DNA of 39,526 nt from NCBI GenBank assembly GCA_002371705.1, contig DFGI01000037.1:1-39526 (forward strand). The letters are read 5' to 3'. A program made the position numbers and the translations under genes. How positions within the stretch are numbered: position 1 is the stretch's first letter; the number at the start of each line of letters is the position of its first letter. The notes beneath the pieces are model-generated. The model made no database searches, was not told the DNA's origin, and was given only the letters and a program-made list of their open reading frames with translations. This document shows, in pieces, positions 32,690 to 39,526 of this stretch. Source of the DNA: Bacteroidales bacterium UBA3754. GTDB lineage: Bacteria; Bacteroidota; Bacteroidia; Bacteroidales; UBA1715.

Positions 32690-33274
32690 TTAAAGATTAA
32701 ACATATTGGTTATCCACAAAGGAATTTCTTTTTTTCGTGTGTCCATCATTGTTTTGAAACCATCGTTGTTGAGTTCGCATATTTTCCGAATGATAGGGCT
32801 GCCAATAAACGGAAAAATCACAAGTGATACGATGTTTATAAATATTTGGTTTATTTCATCTTTGCTTTTCCCTGCTTGCACAAGTTGTTTTTCTAAGAAA
32901 CTATTTCGAAGAATTCCACGGTGGTTGAGTTTCTTGACAAAAGTTTTGTCTCTGTTTGTTATTTCCTTAAATATAAAGGTCAGAAATGCAGGTTCTTGTT
33001 GGAAAATGTTGTAGTAATTATCCACAATTAATTCTAATTTTTCTTGTGGAGTTGTGTTTGGGTCGTTAGTTATGGAATAGAGGTTTTTTCGAAAAAGCTC
33101 CAAATTTTCTTGCATTATTTCGTTGAACAAGGCTTCTTTACTTCTGTAATAATAGTTGATAAGAGCAAGGTTTACGCCAGCTTCTTCGGCAATGTCCCTT
33201 GTCCGTGCCGCATCGTAGCCTTTTGCTTGAAACACTTTCCGAGCAGCTAATTTGATTTTTTTCTCTGTTTCCAT
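32690..33274 (-). CDS. TetR-family transcriptional regulator
   Basis: A 194-residue regulator. The N-terminal helix-turn-helix covers residues about 5-50: KIKLAARKVFQAKGYDAART, then RDIAEEAGVNLALINYYYRSKEALFNEI, the classic TetR pattern. The C-terminal ligand-binding region (about 55-194) is helical with YNIFQEP...FIFKEITNRD. ATG 33274 is used; the TTG at 33289 lies inside the gene's own -7 element. It is 48 bp upstream of the activase gene on the same strand and divergent from the polysaccharide locus, so it may regulate either, or both, and itself. Ligand unknown. Confidence 0.9.
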   Translation of the reverse strand: METEKKIKLAARKVFQAKGYDAARTRDIAEEAGVNLALINYYYRSKEALFNEIMQENLELFRKNLYSITNDPNTTPQEKLELIVDNYYNIFQQEPAFLTFIFKEITNRDKTFVKKLNHRGILRNSFLEKQLVQAGKSKDEINQIFINIVSLVIFPFIGSPIIRKICELNNDGFKTMMDTRKKEIPLWITNMFNL

Positions 33275-33286
33275 ATTGAATTTTTG

Positions 33287-33321
33287 CAAAGATATTAAAA
33301 AAATGATTTAAACAAATGATT
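33287..33321 (-). promoter_or_regulatory. tetR promoter and candidate operator
   Basis: The minus strand has TATCTTTG (33287-33294) and a TTG at 33313-33315 with an 18-bp spacer. Across the -33 region the plus strand carries AAATGATT twice (33301-33308, 33314-33321) at a 13-bp period, a candidate binding site for autoregulation. Confidence 0.5.
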
Positions 33322-33357
33322 AAATAAAAAAGTCTGAAGAAAATAAATGTTTCGGTG

Positions 33358-33387
33358 TTGTTTGTTACGTTTATTTTCCTATTTTTG
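33358..33387 (+). promoter_or_regulatory. Promoter of the polysaccharide locus (TTG-N19-TATTTTTG)
   Basis: TTG at 33358-33360, a 19-bp spacer and TATTTTTG at 33380-33387 match the consensus exactly. Predicted start near 33394, 16 bp before ATG 33410. The operator-like repeats of tetR are 37-57 bp upstream. Confidence 0.75.
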
Positions 33388-33409
33388 TAAAAAAAGACAT
33401 TGGGCCAAT

Positions 33410-34540
33410 ATGTCTTGGTGGATAATTGACTTGTGTGTGTTTCTGCTGAATGCGATGATTACGGGATTTGTGATTCCGAAGATATTGTTGGTCGCATTCA
33501 GAAAAAAGCTATTTGATATTCCCGATGAGCGGAAGATTCATCACCTTCCTGTTCCTCGGTTGGGTGGCATTGCGTTTTGTCCGGTTGTGATATGTACGTT
33601 GGCTCTGTTGGTTGGTGTTACGTCGTGGAGTGAAAAAGTTGGTGTGTTGCATCGTTTTTATCCGTATTTGACAGAAATTTCGCTGATGACAAGTTCCAGC
33701 ATACTATTGTATTTGGTGGGAATGTGTGATGATTTAATTGGGGTGCGTTATAGCGCGAAATTTGTTGCTCAGATTATTTCAGGAATAATGTTAGTCGCTT
33801 CTGGTATTTGGATTAGTCAATTTGATGGTTTCCTTGGGCTTATGAGGATTCCAATGTGGCTGGGCGTTCCGTTGACCATCGTGTTGGTGGTTTTTATTAT
33901 AAATTCTATAAACTTGATAGATGGTATAGACGGACTTGCGTCTGGTTTGTGTGGCGTGGCATTGTTTTATTATTGCGTGATTTACTCAATGATGAATAAT
34001 CTTGTGTATTCAATAATTGCCATAGCTGCATTTGGAACGTTGGTGCCTTTTTTCTATTACAATGTGTTTGGCGACGCATCGCAGGGACGAAAAATCTTTA
34101 TGGGCGATACGGGCGCGTTGACGACAGGTTTGTTGATATGTTTTTTAAGCATAAAATTATGCTCAGTTCCTGTAAAAACGACGGCTTTAGCTGATTATAA
34201 TCCGTTAGTGATTGCTTTTGCGCCGCTTATGATACCATGTTTGGATGTGGTGCGCGTGTTTGGCAATCGAATTATGAACCACAAAAATCCATTTATGCCC
34301 GATAGGACGCATATACATCATAAACTGCTCGATGCGGGGTTTTCCCAACAAGTAGCGTTGATTGCAATTTTGATGGTGTCAATTATTTGTTCTGTTGGTA
34401 TGGTGTTGCTGTCGAAATATGTTAACGTAACGATTTTGTTACTTTTGGCAATTGCAGTTTATATGCTTTTGAATTTCGGGCTAAATAAACTACATAAAAA
34501 GAATAGGGGCGTTCAATCTCAAAGTGAAGTAAACGTATGA
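33410..34540 (+). CDS. WecA/MraY-family polyprenyl-phosphate sugar-1-phosphate transferase
   Basis: A 376-residue integral membrane enzyme (about 10-11 helices) that moves a sugar-1-phosphate, usually GlcNAc-1-P, onto undecaprenyl phosphate to start surface polysaccharide. Family motifs are present: DIPDERKIHHLPVPRLGG near the N-terminus, DDLIGVRYSAKF, the catalytic NSINLIDGIDGLASG, MGDTGALTTG, and DRTHIHHKLLDAG with the HxHH. The start is placed at ATG 33410, because the upstream ATG (33347) lies inside the promoter and adds an odd N-terminus. It overlaps the Wza-like gene by 4 bp (ATGA, 34537-34540), so the locus is probably one operon. Confidence 0.92.
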   Translation: MSWWIIDLCVFLLNAMITGFVIPKILLVAFRKKLFDIPDERKIHHLPVPRLGGIAFCPVVICTLALLVGVTSWSEKVGVLHRFYPYLTEISLMTSSSILLYLVGMCDDLIGVRYSAKFVAQIISGIMLVASGIWISQFDGFLGLMRIPMWLGVPLTIVLVVFIINSINLIDGIDGLASGLCGVALFYYCVIYSMMNNLVYSIIAIAAFGTLVPFFYYNVFGDASQGRKIFMGDTGALTTGLLICFLSIKLCSVPVKTTALADYNPLVIAFAPLMIPCLDVVRVFGNRIMNHKNPFMPDRTHIHHKLLDAGFSQQVALIAILMVSIICSVGMVLLSKYVNVTILLLLAIAVYMLLNFGLNKLHKKNRGVQSQSEVNV

Positions 34541-35337
34541 AAAAGATAGTTTTTGCTTGTATCATATTATTTGTTGTTTCGGCATGTTCGTCATCTAAAA
34601 AGATTTTGTATTTTCAAGATACGCAAAATGCAGCAATAACGAAGAACATCAATCATTCTCCAATTCGATTGCAACCAGAAGATAAGATTTCTATTTTGGT
34701 GAATAGTAAGGATGTGCAATTGACTAATTTGTTCAATTTGCCGGTAGTTTCAACCCGTATTGGACAAACAGCTTCGTTGTCGAATAATGCAACGACAAAC
34801 GTTTCAGGATATACTATCGACAGTGCGGGAAATATTGATTTTCCTGTTGTCGGACAACTTCATATTGGAGGTATGACACGTATGGAAGTCGCGGCATTTG
34901 TGAAAAATAAATTGATTTCCGAAAATCTTGTGAAAGACCCGATTGTAACAGTCGAATACATGAATTTGCAGATTTCTATTTTGGGTGAAGTTTCCAAGCC
35001 AGGTCGATACAATATCGTGCAAGATAAAATCACTATTTTGGAAGCTTTGAGTATGGCTGGAGATATGAGCATTTATGGAAAACGGGAAAATGTTCGCGTA
35101 ATCAGAAATGAAAATGGGGTTCAAAAAACATATACTATAAATTTATGTTCGGCTACGGAAGTGTTTGATTCACCTGTGTACTACTTGCAGCAAAATGATG
35201 TGGTGTATGTGGAACCGAACTCAATGCGTACCCGTCAATCTACCGTAAATGGAAACAATATCCGTTCTGCAAATTTCTGGACGTCAATGGTTTCCGTTTT
35301 TGTGACGGTGGCAATTTTCTGTATCAATTATTTATAA
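34537..35337 (+). CDS. Wza-like polysaccharide export lipoprotein
   Basis: A 266-residue lipoprotein: signal peptide with lipobox VSAC and Cys17. The export domain (residues about 40-130) carries PEDKISILVNSKD and DFPVVGQLHIGGMTRMEVAAFV. The SLBB-type domain (about 138-215) has ISILGEVSKPGRYNI and KITILEALSMAGDM. YLQQNDVVYVEPN follows, and a C-terminal hydrophobic segment (FWTSMVSVFVTVAIFCINYL) would be the outer-membrane helix. Such proteins form the octameric export channel for capsule or exopolysaccharide with a Wzc-type kinase, the next gene. Length is typical for Bacteroidota. Confidence 0.93.
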   Translation: MKKIVFACIILFVVSACSSSKKILYFQDTQNAAITKNINHSPIRLQPEDKISILVNSKDVQLTNLFNLPVVSTRIGQTASLSNNATTNVSGYTIDSAGNIDFPVVGQLHIGGMTRMEVAAFVKNKLISENLVKDPIVTVEYMNLQISILGEVSKPGRYNIVQDKITILEALSMAGDMSIYGKRENVRVIRNENGVQKTYTINLCSATEVFDSPVYYLQQNDVVYVEPNSMRTRQSTVNGNNIRSANFWTSMVSVFVTVAIFCINYL

Positions 35338-35348
35338 ACTAAGATTGT

Positions 35349-37730
35349 ATGGCAAATCAAGTTTCAAAAGTGGTAAAACCGCAAAATCAAAGCGATGATT
35401 TTGTTCAGATAAAAGACTTTTTTGCGTTATGTCTTTCCCGTTGGTATTGGTTTATTGTATCAATAGTGTTAGCAATGTCTGTGGCTGTTTTTCATTTGCT
35501 TCGAACACCGAATGTTTATACTCGTACAGCGGAGATTCTTATTAAAGGAGAAACAAAGTCAAAATCAAGCGAAAAGGCTTTTCAAAATGCTGTTGAAGAT
35601 ATGGGTATGGGGATTATGAAATCCAAAGTCCAAAATGAATTATACATAATTCAGTCTCCAAAACTGATGATGGATGTTGTTTCCCGTCTTCATTTGGATA
35701 TGCAATATGCTACCGACGGACGTTTCCATAAAGTAGTTTTATATGGAACAAATTTACCATACAATGTGTCAATTGACAGTTTAGGTGAGTTTCAGTCAGC
35801 ATCGTTTACCGTGCGTTTTAATGGTGATAAATTAGAAATTTCTGATTTGCAAGCTGGTTTAAATATATACGAGGGTCAGACGTATAAAGGTACCATTGGA
35901 GAAAGTATTCATACGCCAATCGGGCCAGTTATGATTGTGAAATCTAATTCGTATTCAGGACAGGAAATCCCGATATTGTATGTTACGAAAAAGAGTGTAC
36001 GTGCAGCAACAACTATGTTCTCCAGCAAATTGTCGGTAAAACAATTAAATGATGAAGCTGATATATTGCGGTTGACCTATACAGATGTTTCAACGCAACG
36101 TGCAGAAGATATTTTAAATGCATTGATTGTTGCATATAATGACAGTTGGGTAGAGGATAAAAATAAAATCACCATCAGCACTTCAATGTTTATAGATGAA
36201 CGTTTGAATATTATTGAGGCGGATTTGGGAAATGTTGATAATGATATTTCTTCCTTTAAGAGCGAGCACCTTGTTGCGGATGTTGATGAAGCATCGAAAT
36301 TGTATATGCGGCAGAGTTCCGAAACGGCAAAATTGTTACAGGATTTACAGACACAGCAACACATGATTCGCTATGTCCGCAATTATTTGACAAGTGCGGC
36401 GAATCGGAACCAATTGTTGCCTGCAAACACGGGTATTACGTCTGGAGGTATTGAGAGCCAGATTTCGGAATACAATGAAAAATTGCTGCAACGTAATAAT
36501 ATTGTATCGAATAGTAGTGAAACTAACCCGTTGGTTGTTGATTTAGACCAAACGTTGGCTGCAATGCGTGCGGCAATTCTGAATTCAATTGATAACCAAA
36601 TGTTATCGTTGAATACTAAAATTGCGAATATTCAAAAACAGGAACGGCAAACGAATGCGCAAATGGCGGCAAATCCTGATCAAGCAAAATATTTGATTTC
36701 TGTTGAACGACAACAAAAAATCAAGGAAACCTTGTATTTGTTTTTGCTCCAAAAACGAGAGGAAAATGAATTGTCACAAGCTTTTACAGCTTATAATACT
36801 CGTATTGTCACTCCGCCTATGGGTGGTTCAACTCCGACAGCTCCGAATAAGCGAAACATTCTATTGGTGGCATTCGCGGCAGGGTTGATGATTCCTGTTG
36901 TGGTCCTATTCTTAATGGAGAATATGAACACAATCGTCCGTGGACGTAAGGATATAGAAAAACTCACACTGCCGTTCGCAGGAGAAATTCCTCAACTGAA
37001 AGCGAAAAAACGTGTCAAGAAGGAGAAAGAGGAAGAAACTGTTTTGGCGGTAGGACGCAATAAACGTAATATTATTAATGAAGCCTTCCGTGTGTTGCGT
37101 ACGAATATTGAATTTATGTCGAAAAACGACAATACCAAAATGCTGTTGTTTACTTCGTACAATCAAGGTAGTGGAAAAACATTCCTTTCTATGAACCTAG
37201 CTGTTAGTTTTGCCGTGAAAGGATACCGTGTACTGGCGATAGATGGTGACTTGCGCCATGCAACACTCTCACGATATGTGAATTCGCCTAAGATTGGATT
37301 GAGTAATTATCTTGTTCGTCAAGTTGAAGATGTTCGGGACATTATAGTGAATTTCCCTGAATATGATAATTTTGATGTCATTCCTGTGGGAGTAAATCCG
37401 CCAAACCCGACCGAATTGATTGGCAGTGATGCGTTTGCTCAGTTGATGGAAACAGTACGAAATCAATATGATTATGTCATTATTGATTGTCCGCCAATTG
37501 ATATTGTTGCAGATACGCAAATTATTGAAAAATATGTGGATAGAACATTATTCGTTGTACGTGTAGGTCTGATGGAACGTGGCTTGCTCGACGATTTGGA
37601 ACGAATGTACGAGGAAAACCGTTTCAAGAATATGGCGTTGGTATTGAATGGCTCGCAGGAAGATAACGGACGCTATGGGTATCGTTACGGTTATCATTAT
37701 GGTTACTATCATTATTACGGAGAAGATTAA
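35349..37730 (+). CDS. Wzc-like polysaccharide tyrosine autokinase (chain-length regulator fused to BY-kinase)
   Basis: A 793-residue inner-membrane protein. The N-terminal Wzz-type domain is bounded by transmembrane helices at about 25-52 and 502-524; between them is a long coiled-coil periplasmic part (about 260-440). The cytoplasmic BY-kinase has Walker A SYNQGSGKTFLSMNLAV (about 602-618), Walker A' LAIDGDLRH and Walker B VIIDCPPIDI. The C-terminus is a Tyr-rich tail (YGYRYGYHYGYYHYYG), the usual autophosphorylation cluster but with an unusual number of Tyr and His. It controls polymer length and export with the Wza-like protein encoded 11 bp upstream. Confidence 0.95.
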   Translation: MANQVSKVVKPQNQSDDFVQIKDFFALCLSRWYWFIVSIVLAMSVAVFHLLRTPNVYTRTAEILIKGETKSKSSEKAFQNAVEDMGMGIMKSKVQNELYIIQSPKLMMDVVSRLHLDMQYATDGRFHKVVLYGTNLPYNVSIDSLGEFQSASFTVRFNGDKLEISDLQAGLNIYEGQTYKGTIGESIHTPIGPVMIVKSNSYSGQEIPILYVTKKSVRAATTMFSSKLSVKQLNDEADILRLTYTDVSTQRAEDILNALIVAYNDSWVEDKNKITISTSMFIDERLNIIEADLGNVDNDISSFKSEHLVADVDEASKLYMRQSSETAKLLQDLQTQQHMIRYVRNYLTSAANRNQLLPANTGITSGGIESQISEYNEKLLQRNNIVSNSSETNPLVVDLDQTLAAMRAAILNSIDNQMLSLNTKIANIQKQERQTNAQMAANPDQAKYLISVERQQKIKETLYLFLLQKREENELSQAFTAYNTRIVTPPMGGSTPTAPNKRNILLVAFAAGLMIPVVVLFLMENMNTIVRGRKDIEKLTLPFAGEIPQLKAKKRVKKEKEEETVLAVGRNKRNIINEAFRVLRTNIEFMSKNDNTKMLLFTSYNQGSGKTFLSMNLAVSFAVKGYRVLAIDGDLRHATLSRYVNSPKIGLSNYLVRQVEDVRDIIVNFPEYDNFDVIPVGVNPPNPTELIGSDAFAQLMETVRNQYDYVIIDCPPIDIVADTQIIEKYVDRTLFVVRVGLMERGLLDDLERMYEENRFKNMALVLNGSQEDNGRYGYRYGYHYGYYHYYGED

Positions 37731-37743
37731 TAATTACTGAAAG

Positions 37744-39057
37744 ATGAACATCGCAATTGTTGGCACAGGATATGTCGGATTGGTCTCAGGAACGTGTTTT
37801 GCCGAAATGGGTTCGCACGTTACTTGTGTGGATATTGATACAAATAAAATTGAAAAACTGAAAAATGGCATCATGCCAATATATGAGCCAGGATTGGAAG
37901 AATTGGTGAAACGAAATGTAGAATACGGACGTTTGCAGTTTTCTACAGATTTGGTTCAGGTGCTCGATGATGTTGAGGTTGTGTTTTCCGCCGTGGGAAC
38001 GCCACCCGATGAGGACGGTAGCGCTGATTTGCAATATGTGTTGGCTGTAGCTCGGCAATTTGGTCAGAATATTAAGAAGTACACTATTTTAGTTACCAAA
38101 AGTACCGTTCCCGTTGGTACAGCGAGAAAAGTAAAGGCTGTTATTCTGGAAGAATTGAATAAACGTGGGGTTGATATCCCGTTTGATGTTGCCTCGAATC
38201 CCGAATTTTTAAAGGAAGGGGCAGCTATAAAGGACTTTATGAGTCCTGACAGGGTTGTGGTGGGAACGGAATCCAAACGAGCGGAAGAGGTGATGGCAAA
38301 ATTGTACCATCCGTTTTTGATTCAAAATTTTCGAGTGATTTTTATGGACATTCCAAGTGCGGAAATGACCAAATATGCGGCAAATGCAATGCTTGCAACA
38401 CGAATTTCGTTTATGAACGATATTGCTAATTTGTGCGAACGTGTTGGCGCAAATGTGGATAGTGTTCGCCGTGGAATTGGAACAGACACAAGAATTGGCG
38501 CAAAATTTTTATACGCAGGTTGTGGCTATGGTGGTTCGTGTTTTCCAAAAGATGTGAAAGCACTTGTGCGGACCGGCATTGAACACGGTTACAATATGCG
38601 TGTGATTGAAGCGGTGGAACAGGTCAATGAACAGCAGAAATCCATAGTGTTTACAAAACTAAATACTATGCTTGGCGATGTGAAAGGTAAGTGTGTCGCA
38701 ATTCTTGGTTTGGCTTTTAAACCAGAAACAGACGATATGCGTGAGGCTCCGTCGTTGATTGTGATTGAAAAATTGTTGGCGGCTGGAGCAATTGTACGGG
38801 TATTTGACCCTATAGCAATGGCGGAGTGCAAACGTCGGATAGGCGATGTTGTTACTTATTGCAAGGATTTGTATGATGCTGTTGATGGTGCAGATGCTCT
38901 GGCATTGATGACGGAATGGCGGCAATTCCGTATGCCTTCTTGGAACGTTGTGCAAAAGGTTATGGCTGGAAATGTGGTTGTTGACGGACGTAATATATAT
39001 AGTCGTGAAGAATTGGAAGGTATGGGTTTTGTCTATACAAGAATAGGGGAACGATAA
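37744..39057 (+). CDS. ugd: UDP-glucose 6-dehydrogenase
   Basis: A 437-residue enzyme that oxidises UDP-glucose twice with NAD to UDP-glucuronate. The N-terminal Rossmann motif is GTGYVGLVSG, with the acidic VDID after it. VGTPPDEDGSAD and STVPVGT are family segments, as are NPEFLKEGAAIKDFMSPDRVVVG and the active site GYGGSCFPKDVKAL with nucleophile C266. C-terminal nucleotide-sugar-binding domain: LGLAFKPETDDMREAP. It supplies UDP-GlcA for the polysaccharide. Its arginine codons are mostly CGN, as in the core genes. GDP-mannose dehydrogenase is a less likely alternative. Confidence 0.93.
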   Translation: MNIAIVGTGYVGLVSGTCFAEMGSHVTCVDIDTNKIEKLKNGIMPIYEPGLEELVKRNVEYGRLQFSTDLVQVLDDVEVVFSAVGTPPDEDGSADLQYVLAVARQFGQNIKKYTILVTKSTVPVGTARKVKAVILEELNKRGVDIPFDVASNPEFLKEGAAIKDFMSPDRVVVGTESKRAEEVMAKLYHPFLIQNFRVIFMDIPSAEMTKYAANAMLATRISFMNDIANLCERVGANVDSVRRGIGTDTRIGAKFLYAGCGYGGSCFPKDVKALVRTGIEHGYNMRVIEAVEQVNEQQKSIVFTKLNTMLGDVKGKCVAILGLAFKPETDDMREAPSLIVIEKLLAAGAIVRVFDPIAMAECKRRIGDVVTYCKDLYDAVDGADALALMTEWRQFRMPSWNVVQKVMAGNVVVDGRNIYSREELEGMGFVYTRIGER

Positions 39058-39059
39058 TT

Positions 39060-39526
39060 ATGAAAAAAGCACTCATAACTGGAGTTACAGGACAGGATGG
39101 CTCGTTTTTGAGCGAATTTCTTCTCGAGAAAGGATATGATGTGCATGGCGTGATTCGACGTTCGTCGGTTGATAATCGTGAACGTATTTCGCATCTTGAA
39201 GGTATTCCGAATTTTCATTTGCATTTTGGCGACGTTACAGATTCAATGTCAATTGTTAAGATAATAGGTGTTGTCAAACCTGATGAAATTTATAATCTTG
39301 CAGCACAATCACATGTGCAAGTTTCATTTGAAACAGCAGAATATACTGGTGAAGTTGATGGATTAGGAACTTTAAGAATTCTTGAAGCAGTTAGATTAGC
39401 AGGACTTGAAAATAAAACCAGGATTTATCAAGCTTCTACTTCTGAATTATATGGTAAAGTTCAGGAGGTTCCTCAATCTGAAACAACTCCATTCTATCCA
39501 AGAAGCCCTTATGGTGTTGCTAAACT
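39060..39526 (+). CDS. gmd: GDP-mannose 4,6-dehydratase, N-terminal part (3' end outside window)
   Basis: The first 155 codons are present. Gmd converts GDP-mannose to GDP-4-keto-6-deoxymannose, the precursor of GDP-fucose and related sugars. Signatures are ITGVTGQDGSFLSEFLL (NAD(P) motif), IRRSS, NLAAQSHVQVSFE, ASTSELYG, and YPRSPYGVAK, which includes the catalytic Tyr and Lys. The gene starts 2 bp after ugd stops. Codon usage changes abruptly at about 39240: before it all four Arg codons are CGN and four of five Ser codons are TCG; after it all four Arg codons are AGA/AGG and no TCG is used. Confidence 0.95.
   Translation, partial: MKKALITGVTGQDGSFLSEFLLEKGYDVHGVIRRSSVDNRERISHLEGIPNFHLHFGDVTDSMSIVKIIGVVKPDEIYNLAAQSHVQVSFETAEYTGEVDGLGTLRILEAVRLAGLENKTRIYQASTSELYGKVQEVPQSETTPFYPRSPYGVAK

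Noticed and set aside
32710..33026. Two perfect TTATCCACA DnaA boxes (32710-32718 and 33018-33026) suggesting an origin
   Set aside because: Both fall in the tetR coding sequence and are explained by its codons (LWITN and IVDNYY). No AT-rich unwinding region or further boxes accompany them.
33347..33409. Extended N-terminus of the WecA-like protein from ATG 33347
   Set aside because: The extension spans the promoter -33 and -7 elements and encodes a Cys/Arg-rich stretch unlike the family.

Overview
The window looks like chromosome of an anaerobic Bacteroidota, probably Bacteroidales. The signs are TAnnTTTG-type promoter -7 elements (several with a TTG exactly 19 bp upstream), almost no Shine-Dalgarno sequences, a Bacteroidota-type LptD, type IX-like C-terminal sorting domains on BspA-like leucine-rich-repeat proteins, a giant 2-hydroxyacyl-CoA dehydratase activase, and a Wza/Wzc-type surface-polysaccharide locus. 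No rRNA, tRNA or CRISPR array was seen. Family calls rest on reading motifs by eye, not on database searches.

Layout. 1-1.3 kb: 3' part of carB, ending at a good terminator. 1.4-6.6 kb, minus strand: a membrane-anchored receiver-like protein, then an operon nadC > PafA-like phosphatase homologue with altered active site > outer-membrane barrel, and an NAD-dependent epimerase. 6.7-8.2 kb: ridA and a HAD phosphatase, with a candidate small RNA between them. 8.2-15.5 kb: an accessory stretch with a small XRE-like regulator, a membrane protein with foreign-looking arginine codons, two secreted BspA-like proteins, nested palindromic repeats and a truncated rhuM-like gene. 15.5-24.3 kb: topB facing a minus-strand core block (amidase > MCE protein > dnaA > nadK > two barrel proteins). 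24.4-28.3 kb: lptD, then an acyl carrier protein with an LpxL-like acyltransferase. 28.4-33.3 kb, minus strand: the 1425-residue activase and a TetR regulator. 33.4 kb to the end: a polysaccharide locus (WecA/MraY-like initiator, Wza-like exporter, Wzc-like tyrosine kinase, ugd, start of gmd).

Much of the core content concerns the cell envelope: LPS export (LptD), peptidoglycan hydrolysis (amidase), lipid transport (MCE), barrel proteins, acyl transfer and polysaccharide export. The most notable observations are the PafA-like protein that has lost or changed nearly all metal ligands but is co-translated with a barrel protein; a promoter-hairpin-T-tract unit that looks like a small RNA gene; a dyad carrying face-to-face promoters between amidase and lptD; a 147-bp nested palindrome with a related fragment at the break point of rhuM; and a sharp codon-usage switch inside gmd. 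I did not find a clearly new multi-gene system; the nadC/pseudo-phosphatase/barrel operon is the best candidate for unexplained biology.
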